Source: Methyloversatilis universalis
GTDB lineage: Bacteria; Pseudomonadota; Gammaproteobacteria; Methylococcales; Methylococcaceae
Direction: 5' to 3'
Assembly (NCBI GenBank): GCA_020723665.1
Contig: DYIL01000010.1
Coordinates: 1-64,000, forward strand
DNA: 64,000 nucleotides
The notes beneath the pieces are model-generated. The model made no database searches. It was not told the origin of the DNA and saw only the letters and a list, made by a program, of their open reading frames with translations. The translations under genes were made by a program, and so were the position numbers. Positions 18,104-26,293 of the stretch are shown here, piece by piece; positions within the stretch are counted from its first letter, which is position 1, and every line of letters starts with the position of its first letter.

Positions 18104-18637
18104 TCAACGGACCGACGGAGAGTTTAACAGCCAGTCCAGGACGCGGATGAAACCGAGAATGGCTCCGATCGAACCGATAACCCACAAGGTCTGGCGATGC
18201 ATGGCGTTAACCAAGCGGATTTCCACTTCCTTGATGTCTTTGGTCAATTTAGCCTCGACCTCTCTGATCTCTTTGGTTAATCTGGCATCGACCTCCTTGA
18301 TTTCCAGGGTTAACTTAGCCTCGACATCCCTGATCTCTTTGGTTAATCTGGCATCGACCTCCTTGATTTCCAAGCTTAACTTAGCCTCGACCTCCCTGAT
18401 CTCTTTGGTTAATCTGGCATCGACTTCCTTGATCTCCCGGCTCAGTTTAGCGTCGACTTCCCGAATTTCCTTTTGCAGGCGCAATTCGGTCTCACGGACA
18501 CCGCCCTGTGTCGCCACATCCTTCAAATCGGGATAACGCTCTTCCAGCGCCTCAAAAGCCTCGGCGATCAATTTGGCGCGGGTTTTGTCTTCGCCGGCCT
18601 CTGTCAGTTGTTCGTAAAGTCTCAGCGCAATGCTCAT
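18104..18637 (-). CDS. Hendecad-repeat coiled-coil protein with C-terminal membrane anchor
   Basis: The 177-residue product has an N-terminal region (1-54) of the kind seen in DUF1640 proteins. About eight 11-residue repeats follow (residues 56-143), alternating units like KEIREVEAKLT and LEIKEVDARLT. A single membrane helix lies at about 151-171 (LWVIGSIGAILGFIRVLDWLL). Eleven-residue periodicity implies a long right-handed coiled coil standing off the membrane. The DNA repeats in 66-base units, so copy number may vary. The C-terminus ends six residues after the membrane helix. It may be cotranscribed with pip. Function is unknown. Confidence 0.75.
   Translation of the reverse strand: MSIALRLYEQLTEAGEDKTRAKLIAEAFEALEERYPDLKDVATQGGVRETELRLQKEIREVDAKLSREIKEVDARLTKEIREVEAKLSLEIKEVDARLTKEIRDVEAKLTLEIKEVDARLTKEIREVEAKLTKDIKEVEIRLVNAMHRQTLWVIGSIGAILGFIRVLDWLLNSPSVR
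18209..18472. repeat. Tandem 66-base repeats inside the coiled-coil gene
   Basis: The sequence repeats with a 66-base period, made of two related 33-base halves, across the part of the gene that encodes residues 56-143. At least three 66-base units are nearly identical, with silent and conservative changes. This is the sort of tract that gains and loses units by slippage or recombination. Confidence 0.8.
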
Positions 18638-18712
18638 GCCGTATCCCGATACTGACCGTATCGGACAATTTTACACCAGCGCCGAGAGTCGAGCCCATTT
18701 TCTGGGCAAGAA

Positions 18713-18741
18713 AGAAGGGGGGATTCGCATCCCCCCTTTCT
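18713..18741 (-). terminator. Terminator after the outer-membrane protein gene
   Basis: A 10-bp perfect stem (18715-18724 with 18729-18738) with a four-base loop is followed on the minus strand by a T-rich stretch. It sits 19 bases past the stop of the 18760-19656 gene and should end its transcript. Confidence 0.75.
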
Positions 18742-18759
18742 CTCGACTTGAAAGTGACT

Positions 18760-19656
18760 TTAGAAGCCGAAACCGAGATAAGCGCCGGTGGTGAAGCCGT
18801 CGGTATCGACCCCGTGCAATACCCCATCGCTAGTCTTGTATTTCAAATCATCACCCGTCCAGTGATAACGGAAATCGAGACCTGCAAATAGATCTTTCCA
18901 GATGCGGTATTCTGCACCTGCGCCGACCATCAGGCCGGGATTCAACACCGTTACGCCACTGGACGGAGGGCTGATGACATGGATGCCAAGACCGAACGGA
19001 ATAATCCAAGGCCTGAAATCTCCCAGATTGTTGAACTTGATTTTTGGCGCGGCAGTCAGAGTGAACTGCGTAATTTTGTTCCTAATTGTCCCGGTACCCA
19101 ATAAAGCTCCACCTGCTGCATTAACCAAAGAGTTGGTACTAGTTCCAAAGTTCTTGTATTCGAACATGACTTCGCCATCTACCGCGGCGATGTCAGTCAA
19201 ACCCCATAGATCGTCCGTTAAACGATGGTCGAAACCGGCACCGACATACCAGCCTTCACCGTCTCTGTCCTCGGCTAATGGGGCGCCTGGAACTGCATCA
19301 TGAGCAGTCAACAGTTCATTGCCACGCGCATGCTCCATCTTGGCATAACCGCCGCGGAAGAAGAGCAGGTCATGGTGCTCTTTCTCATGCTCCTCGGCTT
19401 CGACCAACTGTTGCTCGACCTTCTGTTGCTGCGCCTCTATCTTTTCGGCGTTGGATCTGGCTTCCGAGCGTGCCTTCGCCAGTTCCGAACGCAGTGCGCG
19501 CATCTCGTCTTCCATCATCTGCAAACGCCGCTCGATATCGGCCTGAGCGGACGTCCCCTTGTAGTGGCTTTCGGCCATTACCTGTTGCGGAACCAGGCCG
19601 GCAACCGCGACAGCGGCGGTAACCATTGCTGCCATACCAGTCGATTTCTTGATCAT
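18760..19656 (-). CDS. Outer-membrane beta-barrel protein with coiled-coil N-terminus
   Basis: The 298-residue product starts at an ATG preceded by AGGGGGAATAAG. It has a signal peptide cleaved after VMA. A helical stretch follows (about residues 36-90, MEDEMRALRSELAKARSEA onward), probably coiled coil. The remainder is a repeat of amphipathic strands with aromatic girdles (GWYVGAGFDHRL, WKDLFAGLDFRYHW), ending in GFGF with the terminal Phe required by the BAM machinery. It resembles Lpg1974/OmpA-like barrels, not classical trimeric porins. It is divergent from mcl. The specific function is unknown. Confidence 0.75.
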   Translation of the reverse strand: MIKKSTGMAAMVTAAVAVAGLVPQQVMAESHYKGTSAQADIERRLQMMEDEMRALRSELAKARSEARSNAEKIEAQQQKVEQQLVEAEEHEKEHHDLLFFRGGYAKMEHARGNELLTAHDAVPGAPLAEDRDGEGWYVGAGFDHRLTDDLWGLTDIAAVDGEVMFEYKNFGTSTNSLVNAAGGALLGTGTIRNKITQFTLTAAPKIKFNNLGDFRPWIIPFGLGIHVISPPSSGVTVLNPGLMVGAGAEYRIWKDLFAGLDFRYHWTGDDLKYKTSDGVLHGVDTDGFTTGAYLGFGF

Positions 19657-20085
19657 TCTTATTCCCCCTCTCGTGCGAGTTGAACTTAAATCCGTTGCAT
19701 GCCAGCAACAAAAAGTTGCATGTCGGCGCGATCCTAACAAAAAAATCTCCATACAACAATTAGTCTATTTCATTATTTTTTGCTAATCACCGCTGTTGAC
19801 ATAGTTGCTTTTTCCCAGGCTAGCAGGAATAGGCAAACTTGCGGTTATAATGGTGAGTTCGTCTGCAACGGACAGTTTGTGGGGCAAATTAAGGCCGTCG
19901 CTGTGCAACTCGGCAAATGCCGGGACGATCGTCTTTGCGCCAAGCGGACACCCGTCCCTTCTTGCTTTTTGCCTGCAGCGAATCAATCCAGAGAGTTCAA
20001 TGTATCGCCTGTTTTTATCGGGATGCGGCGGATTTTTCGGTCGAATGCAACATTCAATGATCCAAAACAAATTCAGAAATACGAC
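19657..20085. other. Non-coding divergent intergenic region
   Basis: This 429-base gap separates the outer-membrane protein gene from mcl. It holds AT-rich stretches near 19741-19790, an exact TTGACA at 19796-19801 without a good -10 at the proper distance, and an exact TATAAT at 19846-19851 without a good -35. Either could belong to a promoter for mcl, but I cannot pair them. I see no gene or repeat in it. The mcl open frame runs back to 19780 without a stop, but the upstream part shows no similarity to the enzyme. Confidence 0.5.
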
Positions 20086-21051
20086 ATGGCTGTAAAAAAT
20101 CGATTACACCGTAGTGAGTTGGCTGTTCCCGGCAGCAATAAGCGCATGCTGGAAAAAGCGCCCGACTCCGGCGCCGACGTGGTCTTTCTCGATTTGGAAG
20201 ACGCCGTCGCTCCGGACGATAAGGAGCAGGCGCGTGCCAACATCATCGAAGCGTTGACAACCTACGACTGGTCGAAATGCGCCGTCTCCATCCGAATCAA
20301 CGGACTCGATACCCATTACGCCTACCGCGATCTCGTAGAAGTCGTCGAAGCCTGCGGCGACAAGCTCGACACCGTTCTGATCCCGAAAGTGGGCAGCGCC
20401 GCCGATGTCTATTTCGTCGCGACCATGCTGTCCCAGATCGAAGCCTACAAAGGCTTCAAGCCCATCAATATCCATGTCTTGATCGAAACCGCTTTGGGCA
20501 TGGCGAACGTGGAAGAAATCGCGAGAGCCTGTCCCGAGCGCATGGAGGCCATGGTGTTCGGTGTGGCCGACTACGCCGCCTCGGTCCGTGCCCGCACCAC
20601 GCAGATCGGCGGAGCCAATCCCGATTACGGCATGCTGACCGATCCCGACGAAAACGGTCGCCGTCATTTCCATTGGGGCGATCAATGGCATTTCGGCCTT
20701 TCCCGTATGGTAGCCGCCTGCCGCGCCTACGGACTGCGCCCTATCGATGGCCCGTTCGGCGATTTCGGCGATCCGGAAGGTTACAAAGTTGCCGCACGTC
20801 GCGCCGCCGCCCTGGGCTGCGAAGGAAAATGGGCGATTCACCCATCCCAGGTCGCCCTGGCGAACGAAATCTTCACGCCTACCGAAAAAGAAGTGAGTCG
20901 CGCTCGTCGGATCTTGGCGGAAATGGAAAAAGCGGCAAAGGAAGGCAAGGGTGCGGTCTCCCTGGACGGCCGCTTGATCGACGCGGCCTCGATCCGTATG
21001 GCGGAAAACGTCGTCCGGCAGATCGAACAGATCGAAGCCCGGAAGTCGTAA
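20086..21051 (+). CDS. mcl: Malyl-CoA lyase
   Basis: The 321-residue product belongs to the CitE/HpcH lyase family. It begins MAVKNRLHRSELAVPGSNKR and shows the metal/substrate motifs DVVFLDLEDAVAPDDKEQAR, SIRINGLDT, LIETALGMANVEEIA and the C-terminal GKWAIHPSQV. It cleaves (S)-malyl-CoA to glyoxylate and acetyl-CoA, the step that closes the serine cycle. The start was set by the family N-terminus; no strong ribosome binding site precedes it. mtkA and mtkB, which make malyl-CoA, follow 169 bases downstream. Confidence 0.93.
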   Translation: MAVKNRLHRSELAVPGSNKRMLEKAPDSGADVVFLDLEDAVAPDDKEQARANIIEALTTYDWSKCAVSIRINGLDTHYAYRDLVEVVEACGDKLDTVLIPKVGSAADVYFVATMLSQIEAYKGFKPINIHVLIETALGMANVEEIARACPERMEAMVFGVADYAASVRARTTQIGGANPDYGMLTDPDENGRRHFHWGDQWHFGLSRMVAACRAYGLRPIDGPFGDFGDPEGYKVAARRAAALGCEGKWAIHPSQVALANEIFTPTEKEVSRARRILAEMEKAAKEGKGAVSLDGRLIDAASIRMAENVVRQIEQIEARKS

Positions 21052-21220
21052 AGGTGCCTCTTAAGAATGGGTTATCTTTGGTTAAGATGAACCCACGAAA
21101 AGGTTCCGCGGCTAAAGTGACCGTTGCGATCGAAAAACCCAACAAACCCGCGATGTAACGATGATTGTCGTCCTTCATAAACCCAGTCCGACCTACATTG
21201 ACTAGAGAGGAAAGCAAGCA

Positions 21221-22390
21221 GTGAACATCCATGAATATCAAGCGAAGGAATTGCTGAAATCATATGGTGTGCCGGTTCCCGTTGGCGGCGTCGCCTATTC
21301 CGACCAGCAGGCGGCCCAAGTGGCCGAAGAAATCGGCGGCAATAAGTGGGTCGTTAAAGCACAGATTCATGCCGGTGGCCGCGGCAAAGCGGGCGGCGTA
21401 AAAGTCGTCGGATCCATCGAGGAAGTACAAAAAACCGCCGATGCCATGATCGGCACCCACCTGGTCACCCATCAGACCGGCCCCGAAGGCTCCATCGTCC
21501 AGCGCGTCTGGATCGAACAGGCCAGCGAGATCAAAAAGGAATTCTATCTGGGATTCGTAATCGACCGCGGCTCCCAGCGCATCACGATCATCGCCTCCGG
21601 CGAAGGCGGCATGGATATCGAAGAGGTCGCAAAACAGGCTCCCGAGAAAATCGTCAAGGAAGTCATCGACCCGGCGATCGGCCTACTGGATTTCCAATGC
21701 CGCAAAGTCGCCACCGCCATCGGGCTCAAGGGTAATCTGATGCCGCAGGCGGTCAAGCTGATGAAAGCAGTCTACCGCTGCATGCGCGACAAGGACGCCC
21801 TGCAAGCGGAAATCAACCCCCTGGCCATCGTCGGGAACGGCGCCGACAAACTGATGGTGTTGGACGCCAAATTCAGCTTCGACGACAACGCTCTCTACCG
21901 CCAGAAAGCCATCACCGAGATGCGCGACCTGGCCGAGGAAGACCCGAAAGAAGTCGAAGCTTCCGGCCACGGCCTCAACTACATCGCCCTCGACGGCAAC
22001 ATCGGCTGCATCGTCAACGGCGCCGGCCTCGCCATGGCGTCTCTGGACGCCATTACCCTGCACGGCGGACGCCCCGCCAACTTCCTCGATGTCGGCGGCG
22101 GCGCCTCTCCCGAAAAGGTCACCAACGCCTGCCGTATCGTGCTGGAAGATCCGAACGTCAAGTGCATCCTGGTCAACATTTTCGCGGGCATCAACCGCTG
22201 CGACTGGATCGCCAAAGGTTTGATCCAGGCCTGCAACAGCCTCCAAATCAAGGTTCCGCTGATCGTGCGCCTAGCCGGCACCAATGTCGAAGAAGGCCGC
22301 AAGATCCTGGCGGAATCCGGCCTCTCCTTCATTACCGCGGAAAATCTGGACGACGCCGCCGCCAAAGCGGTCGCAACGGTGAGAGGATAA
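21221..22390 (+). CDS. mtkA: Malate-CoA ligase (malate thiokinase) beta subunit
   Basis: The 389-residue product is an ATP-grasp protein homologous to SucC. It starts MNIHEYQAKELLKSYGVPVP at a GTG codon with a GAGAGGAAAG binding site about ten bases before it. Conserved segments include KAQIHAGGRGKAGGVK (nucleotide loop), DAKFSFDDNALYR and IFAGINRCDWIAKG. With mtkB it forms malyl-CoA from malate, CoA and ATP. SucC is the alternative, but the position between mcl and mtkB fits MtkA. It is separated from mtkB by six bases. Confidence 0.9.
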   Translation: MNIHEYQAKELLKSYGVPVPVGGVAYSDQQAAQVAEEIGGNKWVVKAQIHAGGRGKAGGVKVVGSIEEVQKTADAMIGTHLVTHQTGPEGSIVQRVWIEQASEIKKEFYLGFVIDRGSQRITIIASGEGGMDIEEVAKQAPEKIVKEVIDPAIGLLDFQCRKVATAIGLKGNLMPQAVKLMKAVYRCMRDKDALQAEINPLAIVGNGADKLMVLDAKFSFDDNALYRQKAITEMRDLAEEDPKEVEASGHGLNYIALDGNIGCIVNGAGLAMASLDAITLHGGRPANFLDVGGGASPEKVTNACRIVLEDPNVKCILVNIFAGINRCDWIAKGLIQACNSLQIKVPLIVRLAGTNVEEGRKILAESGLSFITAENLDDAAAKAVATVRG

Positions 22391-22396
22391 GCATCC

Positions 22397-23287
22397 ATGA
22401 GCGTATTCGTTAGCAAAAACTCCAGGGTCATCTTTCAGGGCTTCACCGGCGAACACGCCACCTTTCACGCCGAGGACGCGATGAAAATCGGCACCAATGT
22501 CGTCGGCGGCGTCACGCCCGGCAAAGGCGGCACCACTCATTTGGGGCTGCCGGTATTCGACACCGTGGCCGAGGCCGTCGCCGCCACCGGTGCGGATGTA
22601 TCCGCCGTATTCGTGCCTCCGCCGTTCAGCGCCGACGCCTTGATGGAAGCTATCGACGCCGGGATCAAAGTGGCAGTCACCATCGCCGACGGCGTGCCCG
22701 TGCACGACATGATCCGCCTGCAGCGCTTCCGGACCGGCAAGGATACGATCATCGTCGGTCCCAACACCCCCGGTATCATCACGCCGGGTGAATGCAAGGT
22801 CGGCATCATGCCTGCGCACATTTACAAGAAAGGCAATGTCGGCATCGTCTCCCGTTCGGGAACGCTCAACTACGAGGCGACCGAGCAAATGGCTGCGCTG
22901 GGGCTGGGCATCAGCACCTCGGTCGGCATCGGCGGCGACCCGATAAACGGAACGGACTTCACGACCGTGCTGCGCGCTTTCGAAGCCGACCCCGAAACCG
23001 AAATCGTGGTCATGATCGGCGAAATCGGCGGTCCTCAGGAAGTGGCGGCGGCTCGCTGGGCAAAGGAAAACATGAAAAAGCCCGTCGTCGGCTTCGTAGC
23101 CGGCATCTCCGCCCCCACGGGCCGACGCATGGGCCATGCCGGGGCCATCATTTCCAACGAGGACGACACGGCCGGTGCCAAGATGGACGCCATGGAAGCA
23201 CTGGGCCTCTATGTCGCCCGAAATCCGGCCCACATCGGCCAAACCGTATTGCGCGCGATGAAGGAAAATGGCATTGCGATAAAATAA
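22397..23287 (+). CDS. mtkB: Malate-CoA ligase (malate thiokinase) alpha subunit
   Basis: The 296-residue product is homologous to SucD. It has an N-terminal CoA-binding Rossmann domain ([30 protein letters not shown]), the [20 protein letters not shown] segment, and the SGTLNYEA and GHAGAII motif with the histidine that is phosphorylated during catalysis. It pairs with MtkA. The pair differs from typical SucCD in being linked to mcl. A terminator follows 27 bases after its stop. Confidence 0.9.
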   Translation: MSVFVSKNSRVIFQGFTGEHATFHAEDAMKIGTNVVGGVTPGKGGTTHLGLPVFDTVAEAVAATGADVSAVFVPPPFSADALMEAIDAGIKVAVTIADGVPVHDMIRLQRFRTGKDTIIVGPNTPGIITPGECKVGIMPAHIYKKGNVGIVSRSGTLNYEATEQMAALGLGISTSVGIGGDPINGTDFTTVLRAFEADPETEIVVMIGEIGGPQEVAAARWAKENMKKPVVGFVAGISAPTGRRMGHAGAIISNEDDTAGAKMDAMEALGLYVARNPAHIGQTVLRAMKENGIAIK

Positions 23288-23314
23288 GCCGTTGTCGGCT
23301 TACTGTGGCCTATC

Positions 23315-23347
23315 AAAGCCGTTGGTTCCGCACCAGCGGCTTTTTTG
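23315..23347 (+). terminator. Terminator after mtkB
   Basis: An 11-bp stem (23315-23325 with 23332-23342, one G-U pair) with a six-base loop and a run of six Ts (23341-23346) forms an intrinsic terminator. It ends 12 bases before the start of the rhodanese gene, so that gene probably depends on readthrough or on a start site within the hairpin region. Confidence 0.8.
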
Positions 23348-23358
23348 CGGGTAGAAAC

Positions 23359-23679
23359 ATGCGCGATATCTCTCCCTCCGAACTTCAAAGCTCTTTCGAA
23401 ACCGCCAATCCCAAGCCTTTGCTGCTCGACGTGCGCGAACCGCAAGAGTACGCCCATTGTCACATCGAGGGCAGCCTGCACATTCCCATGAACGATATTC
23501 CGTCCCGGCTCGCCGAACTCGATCGGGAACGGGAGATCGTCGTTATCTGCCAGCACGGCATGCGCAGCCGCATGGTGGGCGATTACCTCGAGCGCCGAGG
23601 TTTCGGCAAAATCGTCAATCTGCGGGGCGGCATCGATGCCTGGGTCCTGGAAATCGAACCCAGCATGCCGAGATATTGA
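23359..23679 (+). CDS. Single-domain rhodanese
   Basis: The 106-residue product is one rhodanese domain: [23 protein letters not shown] near the N-terminus and the active loop CQHGMRS with the catalytic cysteine that carries persulfide sulfur. Close relatives are GlpE-like thiosulfate sulfurtransferases. A weak GTAGAAAC sequence before the ATG may serve as binding site. dtd starts two bases after its stop, so the two are probably cotranscribed. The specific sulfur acceptor is not predictable. Confidence 0.9.
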   Translation: MRDISPSELQSSFETANPKPLLLDVREPQEYAHCHIEGSLHIPMNDIPSRLAELDREREIVVICQHGMRSRMVGDYLERRGFGKIVNLRGGIDAWVLEIEPSMPRY

Positions 23680-23681
23680 TC

Positions 23682-24137
23682 GTGATCGCCGTCATTCAGC
23701 GAGTGTCGCGGGCCGAGGTGACCGTGGCGGGCGAAAGCGTCGGGAAAATCGGGCAGGGGATACTCGTCTTGGTCGCAGTCGAGCGGGGCGACACCGAAGC
23801 TCAAGCGGACCGGCTGGCCGAGCGTATTCTGGGTTATCGGATCTTCGCCGATGGTGAGGACAAGATGAATCTGAACGTCATGGACGTGAACGGCGGAGTC
23901 TTGCTGGTCTCCCAGTTCACGCTTGCGGCCGATACTCGAAGGGGGATGCGTCCGAGCTTCACTCCCGCCGCCGATCCTGAGACCGGAAAACGGCTGTTCG
24001 ATTATTTTGTCGAAAAGGCGCGGGCCCGCCACTCGCCCGTGGAAACCGGACGCTTCGGCGCCAATATGCAGATCGAACTCGTCAATGACGGACCGGTGAC
24101 TTTCATACTAAGCGTACCACCGGCCAATACCGAGTGA
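23682..24137 (+). CDS. dtd: D-aminoacyl-tRNA deacylase
   Basis: The 151-residue product starts at a GTG and reads (M)[17 protein letters not shown], as in DTD proteins. It has the two signature motifs SQFTLAAD and the cross-subunit NDGPVTF that line the active site. It hydrolyses D-aminoacyl-tRNA, and glycyl-tRNA mischarged on tRNA-Ala. The family size is about 145-150. A TTG two codons upstream overlaps the rhodanese stop and is less likely. Confidence 0.93.
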   Translation: MIAVIQRVSRAEVTVAGESVGKIGQGILVLVAVERGDTEAQADRLAERILGYRIFADGEDKMNLNVMDVNGGVLLVSQFTLAADTRRGMRPSFTPAADPETGKRLFDYFVEKARARHSPVETGRFGANMQIELVNDGPVTFILSVPPANTE

Positions 24138-24442
24138 CAGCGGTTTCGTAGGGTGGATTAGACGCGCGTACCCACTGAGCTACAAGTTTCCCGTACGCTT
24201 CGTGCGCGTCGTAACCCACCAAGGCGGCATTGACGTCCCATTTCGGTAGGTTACGGTGCGCATCCAACTTAGCGGTAAACGGAAAGGCGCTCCTCATGCG
24301 CACCTAATTCCATTTTCGAACAAAAAGAAAATTTCTTTAATGGTGGGCCGGGATAAGCCTGTCTTGAGCAACGTCGAAGGGCTTATTCCGGCCTACAACG
24401 TTTTCCTTATTGATTGAGAAATGGAATAACCCACCCTACCTT
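24138..24442. repeat. Repeat-rich gap with family C inverted-repeat element
   Basis: No gene is seen in these 305 bases. The outer parts carry GTAGGGTGGATTA (near 24150) and its near complement ending CCACCCTAC (near 24430). Inside lies a roughly 119-base element (24309-24427) with imperfect ends ATTCCATTTTCGAACAA and TTGATTGAGAAATGGAAT in inverted order. A related element is at about 39972-40093. The bases between include CGAAGGGCTTATTCCGGCCTAC, found in both copies. Confidence 0.65.
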
Positions 24443-24946
24443 CTACGGTTCGATCAATACCTGCGTTCCCACATCCACCCGATCGAACAATTCGGCTACG
24501 TCCGAACTTTTCATGCGGATACAGCCATGGGAAGCGGGTTCGCCGGTGACGCCTCCATCGGGGCTGCCGTGAATGTAGATATAGCGCCAGGTCGTATCCA
24601 CCTCCCCGTAGCGGTTGAAACCGGGCTCCAGGCCGCCCAGCCACAGAATTCGGGTGAGTATCCAATCCCGGTCTGGAAATTGGGCTTCGAGTGCGGCATC
24701 GTAGATTTCGCCGGTCGGACGGCGCCCCTTGAACACCGTGCCGAGAGGGAGTCCCGCCCCGATCTTGGCGCGAATGCGATGCCATCCGCGCGGCGTGCAG
24801 CCACTGCCCATGCGCTCGCCGGGACCGTTCTTGGCGGTGGACACGGGCCAGGTCCGAACCACCTGGCCGGCCTCGACGAGATCGAGTTCCTGGCGGGGAA
24901 TACTGACCCGGAGATAGCGCAGCGGTGCGGGACAATCGCTCTCCAC
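24443..24946 (-). CDS. L,D-transpeptidase (YkuD domain)
   Basis: The 167-residue product consists of almost nothing but a YkuD catalytic domain: YIYIHGSPDG and SHGCIRM near residues 124-145, with the nucleophile cysteine in SHGC. Such enzymes make 3-3 cross-links in peptidoglycan or attach proteins to it. I see no signal peptide from the ATG at 24946, which is odd for a periplasmic enzyme; the stop codon of rlmD lies just upstream. It is the last gene of a cysM-rlmD-ldt run. Confidence 0.85.
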   Translation of the reverse strand: MESDCPAPLRYLRVSIPRQELDLVEAGQVVRTWPVSTAKNGPGERMGSGCTPRGWHRIRAKIGAGLPLGTVFKGRRPTGEIYDAALEAQFPDRDWILTRILWLGGLEPGFNRYGEVDTTWRYIYIHGSPDGGVTGEPASHGCIRMKSSDVAELFDRVDVGTQVLIEP

Positions 24947-24952
24947 CGCACC

Positions 24953-26293
24953 CTACGCCTTCTCGAACAGCGCGACGGATTCGACATGGGCCGTCTGCGG
25001 AAACATGTCCATGACGCCTGCGCGAATCAGACGATAGCCGTGCCGATGAACCAAAATGCCGGCATCCCGGGCCAAAGTGGACGGATTGCACGAAACATAA
25101 ACGATGCGGCTCGCCCCCCAGCGCGGTACATAGGACAAGACGTCTTCGGCACCGGCACGGGAGGGATCGAGCAGAATCTTGTCGTATCGCCGATGCGCCC
25201 AAGCCGCATCCTTCAAATCCTGACTCAGATCGGCGATATGCCACTCGACGTTGCCCAAACCGTTGGCTGCCGCGTTCTGGCAGGCACGCTCCACCGATTC
25301 GGGGCTGCCTTCAACACCGACGACATGCTGTGCGCGCTTCGCGATCGGCAGCGTAAAATTACCGATCCCGCAAAAGAGATCGAGCACCGCATCGCACGGC
25401 GCCGGATCGAGCACGTCCATCACGCGATCCACCATCTTGCGGTTGATGTCGACGTTGACTTGGGTGAAGTCGGTGGGCTTGAACCGAAATTCGATACCCT
25501 GGTTCACCAGCGCATAGCTCAGCATCGGCGGGTTCTCGGGATGAAGCGGCATAATCGAATCGGGGCCCTGCCGCTGTAGATAGATATCGAAGCCGAAGCG
25601 CACGCCGAATGCCACCAATTTTTCCAGATCGTCCGGCGATGCGTCCTCGAGGATACGAAACACCAGGGCGGCACGTTCGTCGCCCACCGCGACCTCGATC
25701 TGCGGCAGCCGATCCTTGATTCTCAACGAGCCTATCAATTGGGACAAATCCTGAAGCCGCTCGCCCATTTTCGGGTGCAGCACGGGGCAGAACGCCAGAT
25801 CGGTGATGAAGGGACTCGAACGCTCGCGAAAGCCAACCAGTACCCGCCCTTTCTTCGGCACCCATTTCACGCCGAGACGCGCTTTACGACGATACCCCCA
25901 ATGGGGACCGATCAACGGCGGCCATAACGCCACCTCGTCGATTTGGCCTATGCGCCGGAACTGATCCAGCAAAAGCTTCTGCTTTTCCTCGATCTGCGCC
26001 GCGTCGGTCAGATGCTGGAAGCTGCAACCGCCGCAAACGCCGAAACTCGGACAGCGCGGCTGAACCCGCCCCGGCGCCGGCGTCACGACCTCTTCAACTT
26101 TGCCCTCGGCATAATCGCGGCGAACCGACGTATAGACGAAGGTCACGTCTTCACCCGGCAACGCGCCGTCGATGAATACGGCCTTGCCGTCGACGCGGGC
26201 GACGCCGCGCCCGTCGTGAGCGAACGATTCGATATGCGCAGGGAAAGCTTCCTGGGGAAGCGATTTCTTGCGTGCTCTCGCCGCCATGGTCAA
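24953..26293 (-). CDS. rlmD: 23S rRNA (uracil-1939-C5)-methyltransferase
   Basis: The 446-residue product has an N-terminal TRAM domain (HIESFAHDGRGVARVDGKAVFIDGALPGE region) and an iron-sulfur cysteine set (CPSFGVCGGC, plus a further cysteine in DLAFCPVLHP). The C-terminal SAM-dependent domain has DLFCGIGNFTLPIA and the nucleophile motif SCNPSTLARD. It methylates U1939 of 23S rRNA. The start overlaps the cysM stop by four bases. Length fits RumA/RlmD (about 430-450). Confidence 0.95.
   Translation of the reverse strand: MTMAARARKKSLPQEAFPAHIESFAHDGRGVARVDGKAVFIDGALPGEDVTFVYTSVRRDYAEGKVEEVVTPAPGRVQPRCPSFGVCGGCSFQHLTDAAQIEEKQKLLLDQFRRIGQIDEVALWPPLIGPHWGYRRKARLGVKWVPKKGRVLVGFRERSSPFITDLAFCPVLHPKMGERLQDLSQLIGSLRIKDRLPQIEVAVGDERAALVFRILEDASPDDLEKLVAFGVRFGFDIYLQRQGPDSIMPLHPENPPMLSYALVNQGIEFRFKPTDFTQVNVDINRKMVDRVMDVLDPAPCDAVLDLFCGIGNFTLPIAKRAQHVVGVEGSPESVERACQNAAANGLGNVEWHIADLSQDLKDAAWAHRRYDKILLDPSRAGAEDVLSYVPRWGASRIVYVSCNPSTLARDAGILVHRHGYRLIRAGVMDMFPQTAHVESVALFEKA

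Noticed and set aside
18209..18472. CRISPR-like direct repeats
   Set aside because: The repeats are contiguous, in frame and encode regular 11-residue coiled-coil units; there are no unique spacers.
19796..19851. TTGACA and TATAAT near each other as an mcl promoter
   Set aside because: They are 44 bases apart, far from the 16-18 required, and neither has a fitting partner; kept only as a note.
24443..24946. Possible signal peptide upstream of the L,D-transpeptidase
   Set aside because: The same frame can be opened further into rlmD sequence, but that reading overlaps a conserved gene and has no hydrophobic leader.
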